A stretch of DNA of 64,000 nt from Ustilago trichophora (Eukaryota > Basidiomycota > Ustilaginomycetes > Ustilaginales > Ustilaginaceae): the NCBI GenBank assembly GCA_900323505.1, contig OOIN01000035.1:372001-436000 (forward strand). Direction: 5' to 3'. This document shows, piece by piece, positions 21,433 through 31,327 of this stretch (the first letter of the stretch is position 1; each line of letters opens with the position of its first letter). The notes beneath the pieces are model-generated. The model was given only the letters and a program-made list of their open reading frames with translations, was not told the DNA's origin and did no database searches. The position numbers and the translations under genes are program-made.

Positions 21433-22119
21433 ATGTCGACCATTCCACCCTCAAAACCGCGCCCGAGATGGTTCGCACCATCCAGCATTCCCCCAATCCT
21501 CCTCCTAACCGTCGTCACCTCATTCGCCTTTAACCACGCCCTGATCTCCACCCAGCGAAAAGAAGACGTCCGTGCGCATCGCATTCGAACCACCCTACTG
21601 CAAGATACCATCGACTACAACTCTCGCTTGTTGTTTCACCTGATTCCCCCTTCTTCTAAGCCGGGATCTTGGTGGTTTTCTTCAAAACCAGCAAAATCGA
21701 ACAAGGTTGAGGTGGAGCCGGAGTGGGTAGCGGAAGAGAGAGAGGCCCTAGTGCGTCGATGGAGAGCTCTGGGCTTGGATCCAATCGCAAAAGGAGTACT
21801 CTCAAGATCATCCGATACCACCACATCGTCAACATCAGGAACATCCGAGGGGAAAGCAGAAATGTCAGAACTGTTACCAAGAGTCGATGGACCAAAAGAG
21901 GTGACGTGGGGAGAAATCTTCCTCGGTAGTAAGGAGAAACGTTCAAGCCTTACAGAACGATGGCAAAAAGTCACCGCTGGAATCAGGGACAGCTTCGCTT
22001 CTCTCAACCCTACACAATCAGCAAATGCAAAGGTCGATCAAGGCATGACAAGTGAAGAAGAGGACAAGGAGCTCGAGGAATTGTCCAAACTTTGGTCGAG
22101 CTATTCAAAGCAATCGTAA
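21433..22119 (+). CDS. Small single-pass membrane protein, function unknown
   Basis: I do not recognise this 228-residue protein. It has a short basic N-terminus, one predicted membrane segment (about residues 18-37, SIPPILLLTVVTSFAFNHAL), then a basic juxtamembrane part, a Trp-rich stretch, a charged helix (REALVRRWRALGLDP) and an acidic C-terminus (EEEDKELEELSKLW). The short basic N-terminus followed by one helix would suit a mitochondrial inner-membrane or ER protein; that is inference. The start at 21433 follows a CT-rich leader with the context ACACACATG. The upstream in-frame extension is Ser/Leu-rich leader translation. It ends 118 bp before the stop of the convergent DYN2 gene. Confidence 0.72.
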   Translation: MSTIPPSKPRPRWFAPSSIPPILLLTVVTSFAFNHALISTQRKEDVRAHRIRTTLLQDTIDYNSRLLFHLIPPSSKPGSWWFSSKPAKSNKVEVEPEWVAEEREALVRRWRALGLDPIAKGVLSRSSDTTTSSTSGTSEGKAEMSELLPRVDGPKEVTWGEIFLGSKEKRSSLTERWQKVTAGIRDSFASLNPTQSANAKVDQGMTSEEEDKELEELSKLWSSYSKQS

Positions 22120-22237
22120 GCTTCCACCACTGCACTGTATACCCCCCGTTGTCATTCATAGATCAAACTCAATCAGGACTTTTATGCTAGATCAATGGTA
22201 CGAACTGCATGTCAAGAAAAGAATTGGAATCGTGGTG

Positions 22238-25200
22238 TCAGGAGGCGCGCAGTGCAACAGCCCGCTGAGCAACTGTAGCCGTTTTAACGCCTACATCGAC
22301 GTCAAGCAGCGTTGCAAAAAGTGCTTGACTGCGATCTTCGTTCAAGTATACGCTGATGAGAACTTTTCCTTTGCCCGCTTCTACTCTCTCCTTCCCTGCC
22401 GATTCTTCCCACATCAGCGCGCTGAGACCCAGATTCGTCAAGCCTCCATCATTGAGCTTGATCCTCTTCCCCTCCCCATCCCAATCCGCACCTTGCAGCT
22501 TCAACCCACGCAAAGCAAACTTGCCCTTCTCCAATCCTGCCCCTCTGTCATTCAGCAGCAGTTTCAGCTCCAGATTCTCCAAAGACACCTTGGACGCGTG
22601 CGCTACACTTTGCCTCGTCGCCGTTAGATATGCTCCGGGCGAGAAGAGCAGTCCAAGAATGACCTCAACCATGTCGTATCCTCCGCTAGCGCCCAATTCA
22701 CCAGATTCCTTCGTGATGCGATCGAGCTGCTCGAGACGTGCGCGCAGGTCGACGATCCATTCTGGCAGCGTCATGGATTTGGGGACCGCATACCGACGCC
22801 AGGATTGTGGGATGACGGCTTTGGGTAGGTCGGTAAGGAGGGCGCGATTGTGATTGGTTTGGCGCGAGTTGCCATCGCAGACCGAGACGACTTCGAGCAA
22901 GTCTTTGCGGACGGTCGAAAGGAGGGACGAGCCTGTGCGGTGTTCGCGTGCCCAGAAGCGGTAGAGCGGGTCTTGGATGGAGTCTGCATCAGCCGGAAGA
23001 GAAGGCACCGAAGTAGGGAGCAGCGAGAGCCACTGTGTCGCGTTCGCTCGGAGAGCTTTCATCCAGCTGGGCTGCACTGAAGCTGAGGTCGAGGTGGTCC
23101 CTGCAGACGCAGAGGAGGCGTCTTGTGCTCCACCGCTTCCGCTGCCGGTACGATCGTGCCCAACGGTTTCGTCATCATCGTCATCCGCCAGCTGCTTCAT
23201 CTTGACCAGCTTATTCAACAGAGCTGTACCCTGCGCTGCAGCAATAACCTTCTCGGCACTTGGTGGCAATGCAAGCCACTGTGGTGGCTGCTGCTCTGGC
23301 AACGCCTGAACCCAACTGATGAAGGTGTCCATCTTGGTGCCCTCCGGTGCCACTAGCGGATCTTTGTCGTCCTTGACCAGTTGGAAGTCGACATCGTACG
23401 CACCGGCGCAGAAGAGCTCGTCGACAAACGAGTCCAACAACGTCTGATCGGGTGCATTGTCGATCTTTCCGCCGTACACACTCTGCTTGAGGAGCGAGCG
23501 AATAGCATTCCATGGCAATTGCTGCGGGTCGACGTTGGCACGGCCTTTGGCGATCTGAGAAACCCAACCCTCGATGATGTCGAGCGCTGCTTCGGCGTCC
23601 GAGTCGTTGAACTCGAAGGGCTTGGACCAGCCAAGCGGGGTGTAACGCAAACGCTCCGTCAAAGTGGCGTGGAAGAAAGCCAAGAGGAAATAGAGCCTTG
23701 GTGTCTCGGCGGGCCCACGTTGCAGACGAGAGGGCGCAATGCTCTTGAGACTGTCGAGCATGCTGGCACGGATACCCGGCGGTGGCTCGTTCATGAGGAT
23801 GCGTGACGCTCGCAAGAAGTTGACTGGGATCGAAGGCGATGTCTCGCAGGTGAGGAAGAGACGGAAATTGCGATTTGGATTGAGACCGTGCATCTTCTTC
23901 TCGAGCTGCGACAGCCAACTGGGGGCAAGATGGACATTCTTGAGCAAGACCCAGTTGCCCGTGCGAGCGGCTGATGTTATGGCGTGGTCGGCAAGCGCGA
24001 AACCTTCCTGGGAACCCATGGCGACAGGCGTGCATCGTGCGCTGACGAGCTTGACCAGATGATCGACACGGTAACTGGCGTCGTAGCCGGGAACGGAGCA
24101 GAGTGCAATTGGGGTGCTTGCATCCACCTCCTCAGCAACGATCTTGCCGAGATCATATCCCGGGTCGCCAAGCACGTCCTGGCCAAAGATGCGCGAAGTG
24201 AAGGCAGCCATGGCTTGGACGATGCGGTCGGGACGCAAACACTTGACAACCAACATTCGGCGAACCTGGTCTGTCAGTTCCCCACTTGTTTCTTCTTCCG
24301 ACCAGAAGGAAGGCACTGCGGTCTCTGGGCTGTTGGAGGTGAGGAAAGCAAGCCACTTGTCCGTGTTGGCTTCCATGTGCTCCTCGATGGTGCGGAAGAA
24401 GGCGAGACGCTTGAAGACTTGGACTCGTGCCAGCTGCTCTTCATCGAGCATTGCCTCGACTTCGCCGTCGCCTCGACGCTGTGTGCTGTTGTTTGGCTGG
24501 GCAGCTCCAGTGGCTGCTGCTGAGGCTGCAACGTTGCCACCTTCGAGCAAGAATTCGTATTCGTCACTATCGAGCGTGTCAGCGTGGCCTTCTTCGCGAG
24601 CCTTGATCTGAGCTAGGAGCATGGCGAGCATGACATGGTCGTGGTGAGCCAGAGCTTTGCTTGTCCTTTGGAATACAACGAGGAAAAGGTCGCGCATGAG
24701 AATGTTGAGTCGCTGCTTCGGATCGGTCACGCCATTGAGGTGGGGGTTGCGACGGAGGACAAAGTCAAAGATGTCGAGGAAGAAGCGCAGCGAGAATTGG
24801 TAAAAGTGCGAGATGAGGTGAAGCTGGTCGAGCACAAAGAAGACCGAGCTGCATGCCTTGGCAAGGGGGACATATTCGGCAGTGACGTGGTCGACCTCCT
24901 GCATAATGGCGTCGGTCTCTTCCACTTTGGACGTCACCTCGGCCGCTTCCTTTTTGAGCGTCTCGAGCGTGTCGATGACCTTGTCGTCGTCCAAGATGTT
25001 ACCCTCTGACTCGTTGAGAGCGGTGAGGAGCGAGCGTTCGAGATGCCTGAGTCGAAGACGGAATTCGCCTTGGAGCTTCATGAGGTCGGTTCGCTTGCGG
25101 TCAGTATCGGGACGCTCCACTTTGAGCACCTGATCGAGGGACTGACTCTGCAGACTGCTGCGCGTCATGGTAAAGTTGACAAATGTGACACGGCTGCAGA

Positions 25201-26971
25201 TGTCCGGCGAGAACTCGACCGAAGGGTCACGGGTGGTGAGGAACATGTTGAAGGAAGGCGAAAAGTCGATGTCCTGGCTGCCGAGACGGATGAGGACACG
25301 ACCACCTGTTCTGCGAAGCTCCTTGTTCAGCACCGGGTTGAGGATGGGATCGAGATACTCGACATCCTGGATGAGGAGTGGATTACCGAAACGCAGAGAG
25401 CTCTCTAGGGCCTTGAGGAAGGCCTCGTCAAGGAAGCTGGTGACGGTAAGCTTCTGCACTTTGAACTCGTTGAGGAGGAACTCGACAGCCTGGCCGGAAG
25501 GATCGATGATGAGCGGGTAGCGGTTCCAGCGCTTGAGCATGATGGCGTTCTCGGTGCAAAGGGTGTCGGCTGGAAGCGATTTTGCTTGCCATTCGAGACG
25601 TTCGTCTGCGGTGGAGAGGTAGTCGGCAAAGGAGAGTTCTGGTTTGAACTTGATCTCGGCTTGACGAAGGTGATCGGACCAGTATTGCCACATGGACTCG
25701 CGATATTGCTGGTCAAAGTAACCAGCATAAGCCAGCATGGCTGCCGAGAGCAGCGCATCTCCGATGATGGTGCTCATCTGATCGTCAAAGGTACGACTGC
25801 CTGTCTCCCAACGCTGCTTTTCGGAAGAGAGGCTGTCGAGAAGCTGCATGGAGCGAGAGACGCGGTTCTGTACACGCTCCATTTCGGACTTGATGGCTTG
25901 TGTCTCACTGATGAGGGCAGCGTATTCGTCCTTGTAAGTGGCGATGCTGTTTTCGAGCTCTGCAATCATATCGACAATCTCGCTGGCTTGGAGCTTGGTA
26001 TCCTCGGCTTGCTGTTCGAGCGATTGGACCTCGTCACGGAGGGGACCAACCTTGTCGAGGATCTCGGAGAAGCGAACTTGGGCAATGACCCATTTTGCAA
26101 GAGGACCACAGGCTTTACTGGCGCGGTTGATGGTCTCAAAGTTGTAATCGGGCTTGGAGAGGTAATCGCGATTCATCTTTTCGCGGATCTGGCGTGTCAT
26201 CTGGCGATCGGTGTCAAAGTTGACTATGGAAGCGATAAAGTCGTCTCTGCGGATGATGGCCTGTACAGTCTTCCAGCTTTCGATCTTGTGACCAAGGATG
26301 ATGCAGACGGACTCCATGGCGTTCTTGACGGGAAGAGGAGGATTGCCCATAGAACGAACTTCGGTGAGGTGCTGCTTTTTGATGTTGCTGACACTGGCCT
26401 GAGCATCTTGGACGGCGGGCTCTGCATCTGCAAGGTCGGCCATGACGACCTGCCTTCGCTCTCCAATCTCTTCTTCCTGGTTTGCAAGTGCTGCCTGGAT
26501 CTCGATGGAAGCAGCACGTTTCTGTTCTGCCTCTTGCTGATCCTTGACCATGCTCTGCAGCTTTTGGTTGGCCTGTGCATTCTTAGCCTCGAGTTGTGTT
26601 CGTTTGACGGCAAGACTCTTTTGGAGTTCCTCGACCTGATCTACAGTGGATCGAAGCTTGTCGAGACCGACAAGCAAGAAGCGTTGCTGATCTTCGAGCT
26701 CGTCTCGCTTCTGGTTGGAGACCTGGACGTAGTATTCGATGAAGCTGAGAAAGTGACGTGGTGACTGGTGGAATCTGCGACCCTGACGTCTTCTTAGCCT
26801 TTCGGCAAAGGTATATACGGAGAAGTGAATGAAGACAAGGGCTTCAACGACGAGCTGACGATTCGTGCCGAGGTCTAGAGTGTTTGTGAGCTCTGCTGCG
26901 ACCGTGCGACAGGCATCTGGCGACCAGTCGCCTGGCGCCTTTTTGGCACCATCGACGTGGACAGCGTCCAT
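22238..26971 (-). CDS. DYN2: Cytoplasmic dynein heavy chain, C-terminal half (Dyn2 of a split dynein)
   Basis: Half of the minus-end-directed microtubule motor. 1577 residues beginning at the end of AAA4 (PGDWSPDACRTVAAELT). Next come the stalk helix CC1 (~70-190), the microtubule-binding domain (~205-320: EVRSMGNPPLPVKNAMES, KMNRDYLSKPDYNFE, ACGPLAKWVIAQ) and CC2 (~325-410). AAA5 follows (NRYPLIIDPSGQAVEFLLNE, GNPLLIQDVEYLDP, CSRVTFVNFTMTRSSLQSQ), then AAA6 (NWVLLKNVHLAPSWLSQLEK) and the C-terminal domain. The tail, linker and AAA1-AAA4 are absent from the window. A split heavy chain encoded by dyn1 and dyn2 was reported for Ustilago maydis (Straube and colleagues, 2001), so this is a normal gene there, not a truncation. 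The frame is open to 27277, but that extension is His-rich low complexity; ATG 26971 is preferred. Confidence 0.95.
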   Translation of the reverse strand: MDAVHVDGAKKAPGDWSPDACRTVAAELTNTLDLGTNRQLVVEALVFIHFSVYTFAERLRRRQGRRFHQSPRHFLSFIEYYVQVSNQKRDELEDQQRFLLVGLDKLRSTVDQVEELQKSLAVKRTQLEAKNAQANQKLQSMVKDQQEAEQKRAASIEIQAALANQEEEIGERRQVVMADLADAEPAVQDAQASVSNIKKQHLTEVRSMGNPPLPVKNAMESVCIILGHKIESWKTVQAIIRRDDFIASIVNFDTDRQMTRQIREKMNRDYLSKPDYNFETINRASKACGPLAKWVIAQVRFSEILDKVGPLRDEVQSLEQQAEDTKLQASEIVDMIAELENSIATYKDEYAALISETQAIKSEMERVQNRVSRSMQLLDSLSSEKQRWETGSRTFDDQMSTIIGDALLSAAMLAYAGYFDQQYRESMWQYWSDHLRQAEIKFKPELSFADYLSTADERLEWQAKSLPADTLCTENAIMLKRWNRYPLIIDPSGQAVEFLLNEFKVQKLTVTSFLDEAFLKALESSLRFGNPLLIQDVEYLDPILNPVLNKELRRTGGRVLIRLGSQDIDFSPSFNMFLTTRDPSVEFSPDICSRVTFVNFTMTRSSLQSQSLDQVLKVERPDTDRKRTDLMKLQGEFRLRLRHLERSLLTALNESEGNILDDDKVIDTLETLKKEAAEVTSKVEETDAIMQEVDHVTAEYVPLAKACSSVFFVLDQLHLISHFYQFSLRFFLDIFDFVLRRNPHLNGVTDPKQRLNILMRDLFLVVFQRTSKALAHHDHVMLAMLLAQIKAREEGHADTLDSDEYEFLLEGGNVAASAAATGAAQPNNSTQRRGDGEVEAMLDEEQLARVQVFKRLAFFRTIEEHMEANTDKWLAFLTSNSPETAVPSFWSEEETSGELTDQVRRMLVVKCLRPDRIVQAMAAFTSRIFGQDVLGDPGYDLGKIVAEEVDASTPIALCSVPGYDASYRVDHLVKLVSARCTPVAMGSQEGFALADHAITSAARTGNWVLLKNVHLAPSWLSQLEKKMHGLNPNRNFRLFLTCETSPSIPVNFLRASRILMNEPPPGIRASMLDSLKSIAPSRLQRGPAETPRLYFLLAFFHATLTERLRYTPLGWSKPFEFNDSDAEAALDIIEGWVSQIAKGRANVDPQQLPWNAIRSLLKQSVYGGKIDNAPDQTLLDSFVDELFCAGAYDVDFQLVKDDKDPLVAPEGTKMDTFISWVQALPEQQPPQWLALPPSAEKVIAAAQGTALLNKLVKMKQLADDDDDETVGHDRTGSGSGGAQDASSASAGTTSTSASVQPSWMKALRANATQWLSLLPTSVPSLPADADSIQDPLYRFWAREHRTGSSLLSTVRKDLLEVVSVCDGNSRQTNHNRALLTDLPKAVIPQSWRRYAVPKSMTLPEWIVDLRARLEQLDRITKESGELGASGGYDMVEVILGLLFSPGAYLTATRQSVAHASKVSLENLELKLLLNDRGAGLEKGKFALRGLKLQGADWDGEGKRIKLNDGGLTNLGLSALMWEESAGKERVEAGKGKVLISVYLNEDRSQALFATLLDVDVGVKTATVAQRAVALRAS

Positions 26972-27918
26972 GATGGACAAAGTGTGGTGTTGCACCGACG
27001 AAGATGTCGTTGGCGAGATGACCGTTGTAGGAGAGGGAGAGGTGGTGAAGAGGAGATGATGATGATGGTGGTGGTGGTGGTGGTGGTGGTGGTAATGGTG
27101 GTTGTCGTTGTCAACGCGTGGAATGGTTGATGAAAGTGTTGGTCTGTCCGTCAGTGTTGAAGTTGGACATGCGTGCGAGTGCAGCACAAACACTTTAACT
27201 TTGAGCCAGCTCAGCGACTCTCCGAAAAAGGCGACGCGCTCTTTCGAAAGTGTTGGACTCAAAAGGTTTAAATTCAAAGTGTTAGGCTGGAATCAGCTCA
27301 CAAAGCAGTCAAATTTCCGAGTATGTCGCTCTATTCGATTACAATCCGATTCAAGTAAACGATACACCATCACGTGTGGGTTGTATTCGAATCACTCCGG
27401 ATCGGCTGCACACTTTTTCTTCCTGAATTTGGCCAACACTGCGGTGTTGCTTCTCAACTGTTCAACTGTTCAATGACCGAGAGAGTGAGAGAGTGCAAGC
27501 CATTCCAGTTCCAAATCCTCTTAGCTTCTTGCTTCTTGCTTCTTGCTTCTTGCTCCTCCTCCTCCTCCATCACCTCTGGATCCTCATCCCTTCCTCCTTT
27601 CAACGGCACACACACTCTTCGCCGTCTTCTCCCGGCTCTCGACCCCCTTAGAGCCTTCCGATTCTGCCCAAGGGACTCTGTCTTCGAATCTCCTCACGAG
27701 CTCGTTTTAGGTTCATTACCCTCTAGAAAGATCTCCTAAGGTCTCTTCTCTTCGCTTTTTGGAAACGAGGATTTCCCCCGCTCGAGCCGCACTTTTCCTT
27801 CGATTCACTGCTTGCTGCTCCCTTTCGCTAGGAGCAGCGCACTCTGCACTACATCGAGGAACACTCCACAGAACGCCACGCATTCACTTGCTGTGTCGAT
27901 CCGTATCTCACACACAAA
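26972..27918. promoter_or_regulatory. Divergent promoter between DYN2 and the eIF2A gene
   Basis: Holds a GATGAT/GGT trinucleotide tract (27054-27102) in the DYN2 leader, a CTTCTTG tandem (about 27525-27560) followed by CTC repeats in the eIF2A leader, and a CACGTG at 27372. No gene is seen besides short repeat-derived frames. Confidence 0.6.
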
Positions 27919-29847
27919 ATGTCCGAGCCATCAGCTGTTCCCGTCCCCGCCGGTGAGGCTACCACTCAGTGGGCCTACCGTGCTCAAAAGTCCATCGGTC
28001 TCAACACTGGCTCTCCATCCTACACTTCGGTCAACGGCTTCGACCAGGTTCAAGGCTCCACCCGTGTCTTCCAATACAGCCCCGATGGAAGCACTTTTGC
28101 CGCCGCCATGGACGACTTGACTCGCCTCGTAGACACCCGCGCTGCCTCCAACTCCTCCGTAAAGCGTGATCTCCCCGTCCCCAAGGTTGTCGACCTGCAG
28201 TTCTCTCCCAAGGGTGGTTTCCTCAGCACATGGGAACGTCCCTCCAAGCTCGAAGACGGCTCCAACGCTCGCAACCTTAAGATCTGGGACACCGAGACAG
28301 GAGAGACCGTCGCTGCTTTCGAGCGCAAGTCCCAAGAAGGCTGCTTCTTCCAGTTCACCGCCAACGAGCAGTACTGCGTGAGGCAAGTCTCCACCGAGCT
28401 TCAGATCTACGAGCCTCGTCACATTGCCGACAAGGGTGTCATCGGCAGGTTGCGCCTTGAAGGCATCACCAGCTTCGAGGTTGGTCCAGGCGAAAAGCCA
28501 AGCATTGCTGTCTTTTGCGGTGAGAAGAAGGGCGCTCCTGCTTCCGTCCGCGTATACTCGCTCGCATCCCTCGTACCCACACCCGACAACGCTCCTGCTC
28601 CCGTCTCTCAAAAGACCTTCTTCAAGGCAGACAAAATTCAGATCAAGTGGAACAAGTCCGGCTCCGCTCTCCTCTTCATGACCTCGACCGACCACGACAA
28701 GACCGGCAAGTCGTACTACGGAGAGACCAACCTCTACCTCATGTCGGTTCGTGGCGACTTTGACTGCCGTGTTGCCCTTGACAAGGAAGGTCCCATTCAT
28801 GATTTCGAGTGGAACCCCAACTCGAAAGAGTTTATCGTCATCTACGGCTACATGCCCGCAAAGGCTACTCTCTTCAGCCACCGTGTCAACGTCATTGCTG
28901 AACTCGGCACTCAACCACGCAACTTTGTCGCATTCAACCCTCAGGGCCGACTCTTCTGCATTGCTGGTTTCGGTAACCTTTCCGGAACCGTCGACATTTG
29001 GGATCGTGACAACCTCTCCAAGGGCAAGGTCTTCTCCATGGACGCCAGCAACAGCTCCGTCTGCCAGTGGTCTCCTGATGGTCACTTTTTGCTCACCGCC
29101 ACCCTCAGCCCACGTCTTCGTGTAGAGAACGGTGTCAAGATCTGGCACTGCACCGGCGAGCTCGTTCACGTCGATATGATCGATGAGCTCTACCAGGCTG
29201 GCTGGCGCCCTGGCGCCAATGCCGGCCTCGTCGCCTTCCCCGCCCGGATCCCCACCGCTCCTGCCCCTTCCTCTGCCGCTGCATCCTACCTTGCTACCAA
29301 GGCCGCTACCAAGCGTCCCACCGGTACTTACCGCCCACCCGGCGCTCGCGGTCAGGGTACCCCCGATATTTACAAGCGTATCGACGAGGGTGGATCCGGC
29401 GCTTCTACCCCTGACCTCTCCCGCTCTGGATCGCAACAAAACGGAACTTACCAAGCTCCCGGATCTGGCAACCGCAAACGTGCCATTCCTGGTGCACCCG
29501 GCGCTGCCCGCAACAACAACAACAACAACAACAACAATGGCGGCAATGCTGCCAACAACAAGGATGGAAAGAAGAAAGGCGGAAAGCAGCAGAATGGCAA
29601 GAACGGTCCTGCTGCCGTAGTAGTCGTGGAAGAGCCTGCTGCACCAGCCGTTTCAGGTGCTGCTGAGGTCGGTGGCAGTGCAGGCGCAGCGAATCTCGAG
29701 AAGAAGGTTCGAAACCTCAACAAGAAGCTCAAGGCGATCGAGGAGCTCAAGTTGCGTCAGGCCGGAGGAGAGAAGTTGGAGGCGATGCAACTGGCAAAGA
29801 TTGCAGCGGAGGAAGAGGTTCGTCGGGAGCTTTCTACTCTCGAGTAA
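27919..29847 (+). CDS. EIF2A: Eukaryotic translation initiation factor 2A (eIF2A)
   Basis: Monomeric initiator-tRNA-binding factor, unrelated to the eIF2 alpha subunit, with a role in non-canonical initiation; cytosolic. 642 residues. The N-terminal ~430 residues form the family's beta-propeller: SPDGSTFAAAMDD, KVVDLQFSPKGGFLSTWERP, KIQIKWNKSGSALLFM, SYYGETNLYLMSVRGD, GPIHDFEWNPNSKEFIVIYG and NVIAELGTQPRNFVAFNPQG. A disordered Ala/Pro/Gly region follows with a nine-residue Asn run (near residue 535) and a Lys/Gly-rich patch. The C-terminal coiled coil contains NLEKKVRNLNKKLKAIEEL. The start at 27919 is the first ATG of the frame and follows the leader sequence ACACACAAA. Confidence 0.95.
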   Translation: MSEPSAVPVPAGEATTQWAYRAQKSIGLNTGSPSYTSVNGFDQVQGSTRVFQYSPDGSTFAAAMDDLTRLVDTRAASNSSVKRDLPVPKVVDLQFSPKGGFLSTWERPSKLEDGSNARNLKIWDTETGETVAAFERKSQEGCFFQFTANEQYCVRQVSTELQIYEPRHIADKGVIGRLRLEGITSFEVGPGEKPSIAVFCGEKKGAPASVRVYSLASLVPTPDNAPAPVSQKTFFKADKIQIKWNKSGSALLFMTSTDHDKTGKSYYGETNLYLMSVRGDFDCRVALDKEGPIHDFEWNPNSKEFIVIYGYMPAKATLFSHRVNVIAELGTQPRNFVAFNPQGRLFCIAGFGNLSGTVDIWDRDNLSKGKVFSMDASNSSVCQWSPDGHFLLTATLSPRLRVENGVKIWHCTGELVHVDMIDELYQAGWRPGANAGLVAFPARIPTAPAPSSAAASYLATKAATKRPTGTYRPPGARGQGTPDIYKRIDEGGSGASTPDLSRSGSQQNGTYQAPGSGNRKRAIPGAPGAARNNNNNNNNNGGNAANNKDGKKKGGKQQNGKNGPAAVVVVEEPAAPAVSGAAEVGGSAGAANLEKKVRNLNKKLKAIEELKLRQAGGEKLEAMQLAKIAAEEEVRRELSTLE

Positions 29848-30046
29848 GAGGATAGAGGGGCTGCTCTACTAGCTGTTCTGTAATCCACTTGTTGTCTCTC
29901 TTTACGGAAACCAATGCGATACATGCTCAGCACACCACCCGCTTCTCACTCTTTTTACCGCATCCACAAAGGAGATTGAGGTGAGCCTTCGAAATGACAC
30001 GAGAGATTTTAACAAGAGGCTTTGCAGCGATTCATCACCGCGGGGT

Positions 30047-31327
30047 TTACTCTCCATCGAGCGGATAAGTTGGCTTAGTATCATCCACCTGAATGCCACC
30101 TCTCCTCTGAAGCTCGTTGTCGGGGTAAGCATTCTGCCATCCGCCCTCACTTGTAGGGACGGCCAACCACAACCTGTACAGATGTCTCCTGGGTGCAGGT
30201 GGGGCAGGATCTTTGTACTCGGTTCTGGCGTGCAATACATGAACGTCGCTTACGAACTGAATGTCTCCCACGTCGAGAACCATATGCAAGCTCAACGATT
30301 TCGCCGTGTCTTCTAGCACCTGCATTGCCTCGTTTTGTTTTTCGGTCAAGGGTGGGATCAATCCTGCGTCCACGTGACGCTGGATAGATTTCAGATAGTA
30401 GGGATCGTAGGTGAGAATGAGTCGGTTGGAAGGTTGACCTTTTCGGAGGTGTACGATTGGTCGTGTGACCCAACCGTTTTGAGAAGTGGGGTTCGAGGAG
30501 ATTTCTCCCTTGCGATCGAAATGCCAGATGTTGCTGGCGAGGAGTTGGGCTACGTCAGGACGGTGTGTTTGGAGATGATTCCATACGGCGTGAGATGACA
30601 CGATGTCGGATTCTCCTCCTTCGACGGCTTTGTGAAGGCAGAGCAGACCAACGATTCCACCGGAGGAATCAGTGTGAAAGAATTGCCGCGCGTTGGTTCG
30701 ATAGATACGCACTTTGTCGATGGCGGTAGGATCTTCACCGAGATCTTTGACATGACCGAGGATGTGACCGTATCGATTTTGGGAAACTACGTTGCCGAGA
30801 TAGGATCCAAGACCCAAATACGCGATGGCGGAAAGTCGATTGCCCCATCGCTTGGTAGGAAGCCCTTTGAAGAGGTAGAATCCATGTCCTTCGATGAGAC
30901 GCTTGCGCAGTTGAGTCAAAGTGGAAACGAGATCCGAGGGGAGCGGGAAGGTGGAACGTTCGATCTCGCCTAGTTCACGGCCGGATTCGAGCCAGAGTTG
31001 AGAGGCCGATTCGAGCTGGGAAATTTCGTGCTCGGTGAAGGTGTGGATCCACTTGGAGCGGTTCGAGTCGCCGGTGTAGGAGGTGGCATCCCACACGGTG
31101 GGGCCGGTGATTTCTTTGGGGAGAGAAGCGTAGGGGGTGAGGAGGGAGGGGATAGCGTCGTGCTGACCAGAGGTCAGCTCTTGAATCGAAGATTTGAGCG
31201 AGCGCTGGGCGGCGATCTGGGATGCGGAAAAGCCACCAGAGCCTCCATCACCTCCGTCATTGGAGGAAGAGTTGGCAAAGTGCGAGCTGCAGCTGTTGGC
31301 GGGGAGGGTGGACAACATCTTGTGCAA
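30047..31327 (-). CDS. TauD/TfdA-family Fe(II)/2-oxoglutarate-dependent dioxygenase
   Basis: Predicted non-heme iron oxygenase; the substrate is unknown. 426 residues. The double-stranded beta-helix has the metal triad His-x-Asp in RQFFHTDSSGGIVGLLCL (His about residue 218) and the distal His in VLHARTEY. The 2-oxoglutarate-binding Arg is in RRHLYRLW. The N-terminal part contains PKEITGPTVWDA, a segment I associate with a fungal clade of TauD-like proteins of unassigned function; I cannot test this here. No signal peptide is obvious. Two close in-frame ATGs exist (31327 and 31318); the first is used. Its stop lies about 200 bp from the stop of the convergent eIF2A gene. Confidence 0.87.
   Translation of the reverse strand: MHKMLSTLPANSCSSHFANSSSNDGGDGGSGGFSASQIAAQRSLKSSIQELTSGQHDAIPSLLTPYASLPKEITGPTVWDATSYTGDSNRSKWIHTFTEHEISQLESASQLWLESGRELGEIERSTFPLPSDLVSTLTQLRKRLIEGHGFYLFKGLPTKRWGNRLSAIAYLGLGSYLGNVVSQNRYGHILGHVKDLGEDPTAIDKVRIYRTNARQFFHTDSSGGIVGLLCLHKAVEGGESDIVSSHAVWNHLQTHRPDVAQLLASNIWHFDRKGEISSNPTSQNGWVTRPIVHLRKGQPSNRLILTYDPYYLKSIQRHVDAGLIPPLTEKQNEAMQVLEDTAKSLSLHMVLDVGDIQFVSDVHVLHARTEYKDPAPPAPRRHLYRLWLAVPTSEGGWQNAYPDNELQRRGGIQVDDTKPTYPLDGE

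Noticed and set aside
22116..22161. Possible intron overlapping the stop of the small membrane protein (GTAAGC ... CATAG)
   Set aside because: Only 46 nt, and the joined frame would run about 150 codons antisense into DYN2 coding sequence. Simple termination is more likely.
27931..29454. Minus-strand 507-codon frame antisense to eIF2A
   Set aside because: In-register shadow of a clear eIF2A gene.
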